Positions 49,502 through 58,848 of a DNA stretch of 64,000 nt are shown here, piece by piece. The DNA lies in the NCBI GenBank assembly GCA_938082505.1, contig CALLLH010000023.1:1-64000 (forward strand), read 5' to 3'. The stretch comes from an uncultured Flavobacteriales bacterium (GTDB lineage Bacteria; Bacteroidota; Bacteroidia; Flavobacteriales_D; Sanyastnellaceae). A program made the position numbers and the translations under genes. A model generated the notes under the pieces. That model was not told where the DNA came from. It saw only the letters and a program-made list of their open reading frames with translations, and ran no database searches. Within the stretch, counting starts at the first letter, position 1, and each line of letters opens with the position of its first letter.

Positions 49502-51418
49502 TCAGCGGATGGACAGACGCTCGATGCTGCGCGCACCGGAGCCACTGACCTCCACGGTGTAGATGCCAGGGGTCAGGTCAGACACATCCAACCGGGCCAA
49601 TTTGCCCTGGATGCGCGTCTGGCGGACCAGACGGCCGCCCATGTCGCGGATGCGAACCTCAGCACCGAGCAACAGATCGTCGAGGACGATCTCCACCACG
49701 GCATCTGCAGGATTCGGGAAGAGTCCGAAGCCCACCTCGTCGATTTCACCCACATTGACGTAATCCTCAATCTCCACTTCGGCACAATCATCCAGGTCCT
49801 CCACGTTGATGGCGAGCGCGATGATGTCATTGATGTCAATGGGATCCTCGTCCCCGCGAACGTGCAATCCGGGCTCGAAGTCGCTTTGATAGGTCAGGTT
49901 GAGCTGTCCCCCTTGAATGCGCTGGGGAATACAAGGGAATACGCTCTCGATCAGGTCGAAGTCGAGGTCGGGCGTCACATCGCACGCCGTCTCCGAATTC
50001 CAGGTCTCCCCGAGGTCGGTGGAGTGGACCACATAGCAGTGCCGGTAATTCTGTACACCCGTGCTGAAATTCTCCATCAACGCGCTGTAGGCCACCACGA
50101 TGGTATTGGACTCGACGACCTGACCGGCAGAAGGCTGTGAACTGATGCTCACGAAATAACCAGCGATGTCGTCTTCAAAATCGAGGGTGCCGCTCTCATC
50201 GATGTCGTAGGCGTAGGCGATGGTCACACTGGTGTCCGGCCCCATGTCGTTGCGCCAGTACTCCAGACCGTTGGTGTAGGGATAGTAACTCGTGGTGCCG
50301 TCCGTAGTGTCGCTGTCGGCGTAGTACATGGCGCCAAAGAAGACGTGCACGCCGCCCCCGTCATCCACAAGAACGTCGCCCGCGCGGTCGGAGTTCAGGA
50401 ACATCGCGTTGCCATTGGCATCCACGGCATCAGCGATGGCGGTGTCGAGCAACGCGCCGGAATCCACGATGTAGTTGTCGACCGGGAAATCGATCACGGT
50501 CTCGTAGGTCCACGTCTCTCCGTTGTCCTCGGAAATCATGACGAACGTGTCGTAGAAACCGTTGAAGCAAGCAAACGCCACCGTTGCACCATCGGAGTGG
50601 ATCGCATAGGAGTCCGCAACCATGCCTGCGGGGAAGCTCGAAGTGTCGAGTTCGGCGAAAGTCTGCATGTCCCAGTTGGCGCCACCATCCGTGGACCGCA
50701 TGTAGACCAGGGCACCGTCCTGGCCATTGTAGAGCACGCCCCCATTGCCCACCGGGGCGGTGATGCAAATGGCGTGGATGGAGTTGCCATCGGGTCCGCC
50801 CACCGAAGCGCGCGGCCACAGGTGCCAGATATCGGAACCGGTCTCCTCATCCTGCAAGGCGGGCAATGTGGAAGTCACCCACGCACCGCTGCCGATGGCA
50901 TCCCGGGTGGTGAATGTGAGCCCCCCCGTGCTGGCATGACTCAGGGCAAATTCACTGCCATTGGCCAGGTGCCCCAATGAAGGCCATCCGATGCGGACGT
51001 CCTCGATGCGGTCGTAGGGAATCTCTCCCCAATCGGCTTCGACATCCGGATTCTTGTGGTTGTAACCCGTACCGCGGTCACTGAAGGGAGAAGTCTCCAA
51101 AGACTGGATCCAACCAGCACTGACTCCACCACTGGAGCTCACCACACGGTCGTCCACCGCGTAGTTGGACTGGAGGTCGTACTGGGTGTAGCCGATCACC
51201 TGTCGTTGGATGACCATCTCCCGCAATTGGAGGTGGTCGATGTCGCCGACATTCTGCGACGTCAAGGGCTGATACGGAATGATCTCCTCTCCCGTCATGT
51301 TCGTCGTGGGAACGGGAGCCTGCACTTGATGGGCAGCGTCGAGGCGTTGGAAACTCTGGGCCTGCACGGCCGTGAATGCCGCACACAGCGCGGCCAGCGT
51401 AAGGGTTGCGATTCGCAT
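49502..51418 (-). CDS. Type IX-secreted protein with BNR-like repeats
   Basis: 638 aa. A signal peptide (ATLTLAALCAAFTAVQA) precedes a long beta-propeller-like region holding three Asp-box-like motifs: STDGGANWDM, SEDNGETWTYE and STDLGETWNSE. The last about 75 residues are a type IX sorting domain, with FGLFPNPADAVVEI, a middle VRIRDMGGRLVRQ and LTPGIYTVEV, ending with RLSIR. It is exported across the outer membrane and bound to, or released from, the surface. The Asp boxes resemble sialidase/BNR folds but no catalytic Arg triad or Tyr could be identified. It ends 6 bp before cinA. Confidence 0.9.
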   Translation of the reverse strand: MRIATLTLAALCAAFTAVQAQSFQRLDAAHQVQAPVPTTNMTGEEIIPYQPLTSQNVGDIDHLQLREMVIQRQVIGYTQYDLQSNYAVDDRVVSSSGGVSAGWIQSLETSPFSDRGTGYNHKNPDVEADWGEIPYDRIEDVRIGWPSLGHLANGSEFALSHASTGGLTFTTRDAIGSGAWVTSTLPALQDEETGSDIWHLWPRASVGGPDGNSIHAICITAPVGNGGVLYNGQDGALVYMRSTDGGANWDMQTFAELDTSSFPAGMVADSYAIHSDGATVAFACFNGFYDTFVMISEDNGETWTYETVIDFPVDNYIVDSGALLDTAIADAVDANGNAMFLNSDRAGDVLVDDGGGVHVFFGAMYYADSDTTDGTTSYYPYTNGLEYWRNDMGPDTSVTIAYAYDIDESGTLDFEDDIAGYFVSISSQPSAGQVVESNTIVVAYSALMENFSTGVQNYRHCYVVHSTDLGETWNSETACDVTPDLDFDLIESVFPCIPQRIQGGQLNLTYQSDFEPGLHVRGDEDPIDINDIIALAINVEDLDDCAEVEIEDYVNVGEIDEVGFGLFPNPADAVVEIVLDDLLLGAEVRIRDMGGRLVRQTRIQGKLARLDVSDLTPGIYTVEVSGSGARSIERLSIR

Positions 51419-51474
51419 GGTTGGTTCAGGTTGCTTAGGGACAATTCCCTGCTGAATGGCGGAAGTTAAGACAC

Positions 51475-52131
51475 TTAACGCAACCGGGCCAACACCGTCG
51501 AACGCGCCACCACACGGTCGCCCGGCTCGACCAAAATTTCCGAATCCAACGGCAAATAGAGATCAATCCTCGAACCAAACAGGATGAAGCCGCATTCCTG
51601 GGCATGCTCAATCGACTGCCCTTCTTCCACGAACCAACGGATGCGCCGGGCCACAGCCCCTGCTATCTGACGCCACACGACCAAACCATGAGGCGTCCGC
51701 TGACCGAAGGTGGTCCGCTCATTCAACACGGAAGACTTGGGATGCCAGGCCACGAGGTATTCGCCTGCATGGTACTTGAAATACTCCAGGTCGCCCCCAA
51801 TCGGCGCCCACTGGGCGTGCACGTCAAAAATGCTCAGGAATACACACACCTTGATGGCCCTCCCACCAATGACCTCGGGTTCATCGACCTCCTCGACCAA
51901 TACCACCTTGCCATCGCTCACCGACGTCACCTCATTGGGTGCCGCATTGAAGGGCCGCGGGGGAATCCTGAAGAACCACAAGACCAGACAGCACAGCACC
52001 ATCAGGGCACCACCGACCAACACCTCCGCCCACGTTGGAATCGAGGGGATCCGATGCACCAGGAGCATGACGATGACAACAACAGCAAAGAAGACAAGGA
52101 TGACGCGGTAGCCCGCCGGGTGGATATACAT
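51475..52131 (-). CDS. psd: Phosphatidylserine decarboxylase (short Psd type)
   Basis: 218 aa from ATG 52131 (MYIHPAGYRVILVFF). One or two helices at the N-terminus precede the enzyme core, with VFLSIFDVHAQWAPIGG near 97 and HPKSSVLNERT. The self-cleaving Gly-Ser site is CGFILFGSRIDLYLP near 185: the Ser becomes the pyruvoyl group. It makes phosphatidylethanolamine. It follows cdsA by 10 bp, so both phospholipid steps are co-transcribed. Confidence 0.93.
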   Translation of the reverse strand: MYIHPAGYRVILVFFAVVVIVMLLVHRIPSIPTWAEVLVGGALMVLCCLVLWFFRIPPRPFNAAPNEVTSVSDGKVVLVEEVDEPEVIGGRAIKVCVFLSIFDVHAQWAPIGGDLEYFKYHAGEYLVAWHPKSSVLNERTTFGQRTPHGLVVWRQIAGAVARRIRWFVEEGQSIEHAQECGFILFGSRIDLYLPLDSEILVEPGDRVVARSTVLARLR

Positions 52132-52141
52132 GGCGCGAAAA

Positions 52142-52804
52142 TCAGAAAACCTGCAACAGCAAGGCTGCAATCGGTGCAGAAATAAAATGGGAATCGAACC
52201 GGTCGAGGACCCCCCCATGTCCCGGGAGGACGGCACCCGAATCCTTGATGCCCGCCTTCCGTTTCAATGCACTTTCAAGCAGGTCACCCAAAGGACCGAA
52301 AACCGAAACCACGGCACCCAGAACGGCCCATTGTCCGGAGGACAGGCCTGCCCATGCTTGGGCATGCCCCATGACGCCCAACGCCAAGGCCATGGTAGCC
52401 GCGGCTCCGCCAGCCCACCCCTCCCAGGTTTTGCCCGGCGAAATGGAGGGGGCCAGCTTGTGGCGGCCAAAGAGCCGGCCGAAGATGTAGGCCGCCGTGT
52501 CGTTGGTCCACAACAAGAGGAACCAACCCAGAGGCAACATGGGATGATAGGAGCCATCGTTCCACCCGATCCCGAACAGGCCTGCCACCGGCAGGGCAAC
52601 CATGAAGGTGCTCCGGAGCACGATCGCCGGAGTCGACAGATTAGGCCAGGCTGCCTTGAGGGCATCCCTCCCTTCTTGCCAACCCACGCAGAACAGAACG
52701 AACAGCAGCACCGACCAGGTCCACAGACCGCCGAGGATGGCCGCCAGAATCGCCGACACCAATACCGCACCCGTAGCGGAACGGATGAAAAATTCACTCC
52801 GCAT
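52142..52804 (-). CDS. cdsA: Phosphatidate cytidylyltransferase
   Basis: 220 aa from ATG 52804, whose first bases overlap the stop of the DUF2007 gene (TGATG). It is an inner-membrane enzyme with six or more helices. The signature pattern S-A-L-K-R-K-A-G-I-K-D-S-G ... LPGHGGVLDRFDS near 180-208 fits the CDP-alcohol cytidylyltransferase family, as does SISPGKTWEGW near 133. It makes CDP-diacylglycerol, upstream of phosphatidylserine and its decarboxylation by Psd next door. Confidence 0.96.
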   Translation of the reverse strand: MRSEFFIRSATGAVLVSAILAAILGGLWTWSVLLFVLFCVGWQEGRDALKAAWPNLSTPAIVLRSTFMVALPVAGLFGIGWNDGSYHPMLPLGWFLLLWTNDTAAYIFGRLFGRHKLAPSISPGKTWEGWAGGAAATMALALGVMGHAQAWAGLSSGQWAVLGAVVSVFGPLGDLLESALKRKAGIKDSGAVLPGHGGVLDRFDSHFISAPIAALLLQVF

Positions 52805-53010
52805 CAAGACGCCCCTGGGGCCAACCCGAGCACTTCCCGGGCACGCTCCACGTGTTCCGACGGCACCCATACACCGAGTTCACCAAAACCGTAACTGCTG
52901 TCCCGCTGATTCAGGACGACTGCAGGAATTCCCGCGCCCTCCAGGGTATTCCGCATCAATTCAGCACGAAAAGCCTGAGATTCAACCAGAATTCGGGTCC
53001 ATCCTTCCAT
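52804..53010 (-). CDS. DUF2007-type small protein
   Basis: 68 aa. The pattern LVESQAFRAELMRNTLEGAGIPAVVLNQRD, split here as VESQAFRAELMRNTL and GIPAVVLNQRD, and VWVPSEHVERAREVL matches the putative signal-transducing DUF2007 fold. Cytoplasmic. It begins directly after the ftsH stop and its stop overlaps cdsA, so it is translationally coupled between them. Role unknown. Confidence 0.85.
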   Translation of the reverse strand: MEGWTRILVESQAFRAELMRNTLEGAGIPAVVLNQRDSSYGFGELGVWVPSEHVERAREVLGLAPGAS

Positions 53011-55062
53011 TCAGGCCGCGTTCTCGTCCGCATCAGAAGCGGTTTCCGCTCCCGCGGATTCGTCAGCTCCACCAGTCGGCTCACCGGAAACATCCGGTTC
53101 TCCGGCTGGCTCTGCACCAGCCTCTTCTTCCACCTCCACGGATTGGGCACCGACTTGAACCCCATCCAAAACTTTGGACTCCCATTGGCGTTCACCGAGC
53201 AGTTCCACGAGATCCTCCTTGAAGAGGACCTCCCGCTCCAACAGCCGCTCTGCGAGGGCGGCCAATTTGTCCTTGTGCAATTCGAGAATTTCACGGGCCT
53301 TGGCATAGGCCCGCTCGATGATGGCACCCGACTCCTCATCAATCACCCGAGCGGTTTCCTCACTGTAGGGCTTGGTGAAGGTCGCCTCCGCCCTGGGGTC
53401 GTAAAAACTCCGGTTGCCGATGCGCTTGTTGAGTCCGTAGACGCTGACCATGGCATAGGCTTGCTTGGTGACTTTCTCGAGGTCGCTCAAGGCCCCCGTC
53501 GAAATCTTGCCGAAGGTCAGTTCTTCCGCTGCACGCCCCCCAAGGGCAGCGCACATCTCGTCGAAGATCTGCTCGGTGGTGGTGATGTGGCGTTCCTCCG
53601 GCAGGTACCAGGCGGCACCCAGCGACTGGCCACGGGGCACAATGGTCACCTTGACGAGGGGCGAAGCATGCTCGAGCATCCAGCTGACGGTGGCGTGACC
53701 TGCCTCGTGGAACGCAATGGTCCGCTTCTCCCCAACCGTGATGAGTTTGTTCTTCTTCTCGAGCCCTCCAACCACGCGGTCCACGGCATTCAGAAAATCC
53801 TGCTTGCCGACTTTTCCCGCGTCTCGCCTTGCGGCAATCAGGGCGGCCTCATTGCAGATGTTCGCAATGTCGGCTCCGCTGAATCCAGGGGTCTGGCGCG
53901 CGAGGAAGTCCACGTCAATCGTTTCGTCTTTCTTCAACGGACGGAGGTGCACCTTGAAAATGGCCTCCCGCTCCTTCAAATCGGGCATGTCCACATAAAT
54001 CTGTCGGTCGAAACGGCCCGCCCGCATCAAGGCACTGTCGAGGATGTCGGCGCGGTTCGTCGCCGCAAGGATGATGACACCGCTGTTCGTGCCGAAACCA
54101 TCCATCTCGGTAAGCAGCTGATTCAAGGTGTTCTCCCGCTCGTCATTGGACCCGATGCTCGCGTTTTTCCCACGGGCACGTCCCACGGCATCGATCTCAT
54201 CGATGAAGACGATGCAGGGGCTCTTGTCCTTGGCCTGCTTGAAGAGGTCGCGCACCCGGCTCGCCCCCACCCCGACAAACATCTCCACGAAGTCGGAGCC
54301 GCTCAAAGAGAAGAAAGGCACCTGTGCCTCGCCCGCGACAGCCTTTGCAAGGAGGGTCTTGCCCGTCCCCGGTGGGCCCACCAACAGGGCGCCTTTAGGA
54401 ATCTTCGCGCCCAGGTCCGTGTACTTCTGCGGATTCTTGAGGAACTCCACAATCTCGGCCAACTCCTCCTTGGCCCCTTCCAGTCCCGCTACGTCCTTGA
54501 AATTGATCTGGGTGGAGTTTTCCTTGTCGAACAGCTGGGCTTTCGATTTGCCGATGTTGAAAATCTGCCCACCGGCCCCTCCTCCGCCACCGAGACGGCG
54601 CATCAGGACCATCCACACCCCCACCATGACGGCGAGGACGATGATGTAGAAGACCAGCTGTTGTCCCCATTCATTGGGCCGCTCGTATCGGACCTCCACT
54701 GCGTCATCGGCCGATAGCTGATCCAACCGGTCAATGTTCTTTTCGGAAGGCGGAATCTCGACCATCAGATCAGCGCCCTTGAACAAGCCCCCTCCCAATG
54801 GACTTTGGGGGCTGTCCTTCATGATGGAGTCACGGGCAGCATCCGTATACCAGGCCTCTGCCATCATGCCGTTGTGGCTGATCCTGCTGATTTCACCACG
54901 CTCGGCCTTGCCGACCAATTCCTGAAAGCCCACGGTACCCGAACCTCCACCGGCTCCACCCGAGAGAATCATGGCGATCAGCAAGGCCCCTATGCCCGCA
55001 TACACCCAATAGAAATTGAAGTTTGGCCGTGCCTGCTTCTTGTCGTTCTGTTGCTCTTCCAT
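53011..55062 (-). CDS. ftsH: ATP-dependent zinc metalloprotease FtsH
   Basis: 683 aa. Two helices (about 20-38 and 136-156) bracket a periplasmic part. The AAA+ module has Walker A GPPGTGKT (229-236), Walker B IVFIDEID near 284-291, SRH-type [19 protein letters not shown], and the zinc protease motif HEAGH (452-456). The last about 50 residues are acidic and rich in Ala/Glu/Asp, longer than usual. It degrades membrane and cytoplasmic proteins, including unassembled complexes. Transcription runs ftsH-DUF2007-cdsA-psd. Confidence 0.97.
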   Translation of the reverse strand: MEEQQNDKKQARPNFNFYWVYAGIGALLIAMILSGGAGGGSGTVGFQELVGKAERGEISRISHNGMMAEAWYTDAARDSIMKDSPQSPLGGGLFKGADLMVEIPPSEKNIDRLDQLSADDAVEVRYERPNEWGQQLVFYIIVLAVMVGVWMVLMRRLGGGGGAGGQIFNIGKSKAQLFDKENSTQINFKDVAGLEGAKEELAEIVEFLKNPQKYTDLGAKIPKGALLVGPPGTGKTLLAKAVAGEAQVPFFSLSGSDFVEMFVGVGASRVRDLFKQAKDKSPCIVFIDEIDAVGRARGKNASIGSNDERENTLNQLLTEMDGFGTNSGVIILAATNRADILDSALMRAGRFDRQIYVDMPDLKEREAIFKVHLRPLKKDETIDVDFLARQTPGFSGADIANICNEAALIAARRDAGKVGKQDFLNAVDRVVGGLEKKNKLITVGEKRTIAFHEAGHATVSWMLEHASPLVKVTIVPRGQSLGAAWYLPEERHITTTEQIFDEMCAALGGRAAEELTFGKISTGALSDLEKVTKQAYAMVSVYGLNKRIGNRSFYDPRAEATFTKPYSEETARVIDEESGAIIERAYAKAREILELHKDKLAALAERLLEREVLFKEDLVELLGERQWESKVLDGVQVGAQSVEVEEEAGAEPAGEPDVSGEPTGGADESAGAETASDADENAA

Positions 55063-55253
55063 GCTCTATCTCAACCGAGGGCGCTCCATTTCTGTTCGCT
55101 TCAAACGCAAGAACATCCACAGGCCAAAGCGAAACTACGAAGGAGGGCGCAGGTGGCGCCTTGGAATCATCCAACGGGAGGGAAAATTCACAATTGCCAA
55201 CCGCTCATAAGGCTGCCACCCATTTCTTAATTTGGAGGCGAATCAAACTGCCT

Positions 55254-56849
55254 GTGTGGACTTCCGTCACCATCCATCCCCGACACCAGCTGACCCCCCG
55301 ATCGGTAGAGGTCGCGGTATTGCCGAGGGTGGGAGAAATCGAATTTTCCGCCGGGCAGTTCGTCGTGCTCGAGTTGAATCTGGGTTCCCAGGTCAAGCGG
55401 AGCGCATTCTCCATCGTCCGACAGGAAGGCAAAGGGGTCATCCTCGGGGTCAAGCAAAACGGAGACTGGGGCATCTCCGCTTTCCTGAACCAGCTTGAGA
55501 AGCCCGTCAAGGCGAGCATGGCTGGCCCTTTTGGTGCCTTCACCCTCCTTCCAGACCGCCACAACCATGTCTTCATCACCGGGGGAAGCGGCATCACCCC
55601 GGTCCGGAGTCTGCTGGACAAGCTGTTTGACCAAGGCAACATTCCCACCATCATCTACGCCAATGCTGCGCCGGAGGAGGCCATGTACGGTGCCTCATTC
55701 CGCAAACTGGATGAACGGGGATACATCCGTCTGATTGAAGTCTTCGACAGGAAAATTGAAGCGGCCATCGGCGCCCACCAAAAGGAGGGCACGGCATACT
55801 ACGTATCGGGGCCACCGGGCTTGGTCAATGCTGCCCTTGACAATCTCAAGGCCTTGGGGATTGACGATGCGGCCATCACCACCGAGAAGTACGGATTGGA
55901 CATGGGTCAGATCTCCTCCAGTTCGCATGCATTCTACTGGAAGGGCTGGTGGAGTGGCAAACAAAAGGTCAGCGCCCTGCAGGGGATGAGCATGCTGCAC
56001 GCAGCGCGGCGTGAAGGAATCTCCATCCCCAGTGCCTGCGAGGTGGGGGTATGCGGGGCCTGTGAAGTCCACTTGAAATCCGGTCGGGTCCTCTGCGGAA
56101 TGAAGGAGGAAAGCGCTGGGGCCAACATCCTCTCGTGCATCAGCCAGCCCCTGGATGGACCGGCTCCTGTCATCCGTCCTGCGCGAAGGGGCCGCGCAGA
56201 AATCGTCAGCTTGGCCCTGGTCTGTGCTGCACTCTCCTTGGGCTTCTGGAATTTACCCCCCGGCAGTGGATGGAAGGCAAAAGGGGAAATGAACACGGGA
56301 CACGACGGCCTTGAATGCAATGCTTGCCACAAGGAAGCACCCGGTTCGATGCGACAGCAGTTGGGGCACAACGCCAAGACATTGTTGGGCATGCACGATG
56401 GCGATTGGGTGCCCGTCGGATTTTCCGTCGTGGACAACGCGGCATGCATGCAATGTCACGACAGACCCAATGACACGCACCCCGTATCCCGCTTTCTCGA
56501 ACCCCGTTTTGCCGACCAACGGAATTTGCTTTCCGTCCATGAATGCAATGGGTGCCACGGCGAGCACAATGGAGTGAGGGTCGCCAATACGGGAGCAGAA
56601 TTCTGCCAACAATGCCATGGCGACATGGAGGTCTCTTTCGACCCCATCACACCGAGCCACGCAGAATTGCTGGAAGCCGAATCTTGGGAAACCTGCATGC
56701 AATGCCACGATTTCCATGGAAACCACATCGCCGAAGTACCCCGGAATTTGAGGGACGCGATTGAATCAGAGGCCATCCTCCGGTATTTGGACGGGGGTGA
56801 AGATCCGTACAGCAGCACCAAAGAATACAACGCCGAATCAGCACCATGA
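55254..56849 (+). CDS. NAD(P)H reductase-[2Fe-2S]-membrane-pentahaem cytochrome c fusion
   Basis: 531 aa from GTG 55254; an upstream in-frame extension exists but no better start. Residues about 1-230 form a ferredoxin-NADP+ reductase-type module (FAD site near RSAFSIVR, NAD site FITGGSGITPVRSLL at 107-121, GPPGLVNAAL). The [2Fe-2S] domain has C262, C267, C270 (CX4CX2C) and C295. A basic RPARRGR then one helix (about 317-333) cross the membrane. After it come five CXXCH motifs: C355, C398, C431, C451 and C481. Haem sites must be periplasmic, the flavin domain cytoplasmic. I know no standard protein with this architecture. Overlaps the next gene by 4 bp. Confidence 0.85.
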   Translation: MWTSVTIHPRHQLTPRSVEVAVLPRVGEIEFSAGQFVVLELNLGSQVKRSAFSIVRQEGKGVILGVKQNGDWGISAFLNQLEKPVKASMAGPFGAFTLLPDRHNHVFITGGSGITPVRSLLDKLFDQGNIPTIIYANAAPEEAMYGASFRKLDERGYIRLIEVFDRKIEAAIGAHQKEGTAYYVSGPPGLVNAALDNLKALGIDDAAITTEKYGLDMGQISSSSHAFYWKGWWSGKQKVSALQGMSMLHAARREGISIPSACEVGVCGACEVHLKSGRVLCGMKEESAGANILSCISQPLDGPAPVIRPARRGRAEIVSLALVCAALSLGFWNLPPGSGWKAKGEMNTGHDGLECNACHKEAPGSMRQQLGHNAKTLLGMHDGDWVPVGFSVVDNAACMQCHDRPNDTHPVSRFLEPRFADQRNLLSVHECNGCHGEHNGVRVANTGAEFCQQCHGDMEVSFDPITPSHAELLEAESWETCMQCHDFHGNHIAEVPRNLRDAIESEAILRYLDGGEDPYSSTKEYNAESAP

Positions 56850-58012
56850 TCCGTTCGCTCAGCCTCTTACTCTCCATGATGCCCGGCATCGCCTTTGCCG
56901 CGTCCGGTGAGGGAGACACGACTTTGACCCTGAATGCGGAACTGCGTGTCCGTTCGGAATGGCGGGATGGATACAGACTGTCCTCAACTTCCGAAGCGGA
57001 AGGAGCATTGACCACAGTCCAGCGGAACAGGATCGGCATCAGCGGCTCTTGGAATCGCCTCTCATTCAAGGCCGAATTCCAGGATGTCCGGAATTATGGT
57101 CAGCCCGGAGGAAACACCCAGGGCAACGCAGGCGCAGCGGAAGCATGGGGAGCTTACCGTTTCAGTCCATCCCTGTCGGTCAAGGTCGGACGACAGATGG
57201 TCGACTTCGATGGAGGCCGGGTGATCGGTGCTGCCAATTGGGCGAATCCCGGACGTTTTCTGGATGGTATACGCCTCGATCGAAAGGGGAAATCCAGCCG
57301 GACGTCCATCCTCTACACTTGGGATGAGTTGGCGGAAACGTCGCGCTTCATTGCCCACCATGAATGGCGATTTGACCGCCACCGATTGAGCCTCTTCTCG
57401 TTCGACCAGAAAAGCAACACGGAATTCCAGGCATTCACAACCGGATTGACCGGTTACTGGGCCTTGGGCGATCAGGGGTCCATCCGGACGGAAACCCACC
57501 TTCAATGGCAGGAAGGAGCGGGTTCCGGACACCTCATCGCTTGCGAAGCCCAGCGCAAGGGAAAGGATGGCGGCGTCTGGAAGATCGGTGGCGACCTGTT
57601 GTCGGACAGCCGCAGCGGGCAGGCCTTTCAGCCCCTGCTGGGCACCAACCACAAATTCTACGGTTGGATGGACCATTTCTATGTCGGCGCGTCAACGGAT
57701 GGCCTGACCGACCTGCGTCTGACGAGACAGTTCCCGATCTATGCCAAGCGCCTGCAAGGAGGCGCCACCCTCCACCATTTCCGAACCTACGGCGGCGATG
57801 CCCTGCTGGGCAATGAGCTCGACCTCTGGTTGACCGGTCAGGAAAAGGAAGGCATACGCTGGTTTGCGGGATGGTCGTTGTTCGACCCCACCACCACCCA
57901 CATCGATCGCCAAGGCCACCTGCCTATCGAATCGTCCGGGGATGCAGCAGAACACCTGCAACAATGGGGCTGGGTTTCCATCCAAATCAACCCTTCAATC
58001 GTGCTGCGATGA
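56846..58012 (+). CDS. Outer-membrane beta-barrel (alginate-export/porin-like)
   Basis: 388 aa. A signal peptide (MIRSLSLLLSMMPGIAFA) is followed by alternating amphipathic strands to the end (SFKAEFQDVRNYGQ, AWGAYRFSPSLSVKVGRQM, SILYTWDELAE, RLSLFSFDQK, TGYWALGDQG), ending in WVSIQINPSIVLR. The pattern near GRQMVDFDGGRVIGAANW recalls alginate-export-type porins. It lies in a redox operon, so it might form a channel around, or beside, the cytochromes, as MtrB-type barrels do; this is inference. It starts within the last codons of the fusion gene (ATGA). Confidence 0.78.
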   Translation: MIRSLSLLLSMMPGIAFAASGEGDTTLTLNAELRVRSEWRDGYRLSSTSEAEGALTTVQRNRIGISGSWNRLSFKAEFQDVRNYGQPGGNTQGNAGAAEAWGAYRFSPSLSVKVGRQMVDFDGGRVIGAANWANPGRFLDGIRLDRKGKSSRTSILYTWDELAETSRFIAHHEWRFDRHRLSLFSFDQKSNTEFQAFTTGLTGYWALGDQGSIRTETHLQWQEGAGSGHLIACEAQRKGKDGGVWKIGGDLLSDSRSGQAFQPLLGTNHKFYGWMDHFYVGASTDGLTDLRLTRQFPIYAKRLQGGATLHHFRTYGGDALLGNELDLWLTGQEKEGIRWFAGWSLFDPTTTHIDRQGHLPIESSGDAAEHLQQWGWVSIQINPSIVLR

Positions 58013-58848
58013 ATTCCCCGTCACGACCTGTCCGCTTCTGGACCTTCACCATTCTGGGCGGGGCTGCCGTTCTGACCTACCTCTTCGCCTCGGCGCCCGT
58101 GCCACTCGATTCAGGCGAAAAAGAACGCATGACCATGTCAGCGCAGGAAGCCTTGTCGCTGCTCGCCCATGAAAACGACATGACCCGGACGCTCTTCACC
58201 AAAGCCATCGTCGGCAAGGGAAAACAGCAGGGGTTGGCGTTCAGTGAGGATTGGGCCGAGCAACACGTCATTGCCGGCCCGTTGCCGGCCCTGTTCCTGA
58301 GGGGCGTAGCCCTTCACCTGGCCGGAACTGACGTCCCATTGAGCCTGTTCCTCGGTTCAGATTTCCCGATTGAAGGGTCCAACCTCTTCACCGGAAAGCA
58401 AGCCGAGGCATTTGCGGCCATGCGCAGCGACTCCCTTCCGAAGCATTTTCAGGATCCCGGCTCCGGAAGCCAGGTGAGCATGTTTCCTGATTTCGCGAGT
58501 GCCGGGCCCTGCGTCAGTTGCCACAATGCGCACGAACAGTCTCCAAAAGTCGACTGGGAATTGGGCGACATCATGGGGGCGACCACGTGGTCCTACCCCC
58601 ATGATTCCGTCACCACCGATGGGTTCATGGCCATGCTCGGCGCATACCGGGCCGGCGTATCCGTTGTGTGGTCCCAATACCTCGAAGAACTCGAACAATT
58701 GGACCCCGCGTCCAAGCCAGCGATCGGACCAGCCTGGCCATCCACCGGCCTGTTCATTCCGGACTATGCCACCCTGCGGGATTCCATCGACGACCTATCC
58801 GGGCCTCATATCCTGTCCCGGCTCGCACAGCGCACCGCAGTCAGATGA
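58009..58848 (+). CDS. Membrane-anchored monohaem protein, Tll0287/DUF3365 type
   Basis: 279 aa. An N-terminal helix (FWTFTILGGAAVLTYLF) anchors it. The periplasmic part contains one haem c motif, CVSCH at 168-172, in the block ASAGPCVSCHNAHEQSPK followed by DWELGDIMGATTW. That block is the hallmark of the Tll0287-like (DUF3365) domain, seen in cyanobacterial cytochromes and in heme sensor proteins. No kinase or methyl-accepting domain follows, so it is not a full sensor. It likely shuttles or stores electrons. 4-bp overlaps on both sides. Confidence 0.82.
   Translation: MNSPSRPVRFWTFTILGGAAVLTYLFASAPVPLDSGEKERMTMSAQEALSLLAHENDMTRTLFTKAIVGKGKQQGLAFSEDWAEQHVIAGPLPALFLRGVALHLAGTDVPLSLFLGSDFPIEGSNLFTGKQAEAFAAMRSDSLPKHFQDPGSGSQVSMFPDFASAGPCVSCHNAHEQSPKVDWELGDIMGATTWSYPHDSVTTDGFMAMLGAYRAGVSVVWSQYLEELEQLDPASKPAIGPAWPSTGLFIPDYATLRDSIDDLSGPHILSRLAQRTAVR

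Noticed and set aside
48503-50140. 545-residue plus-strand frame across cinA and the secreted protein gene
   Set aside because: It crosses the boundary between two real minus-strand genes and shows no domain.
52852-54717. 621-residue plus-strand frame opposite ftsH
   Set aside because: Antisense to FtsH, where Walker A, HEAGH and the AAA motifs are all intact on the minus strand.
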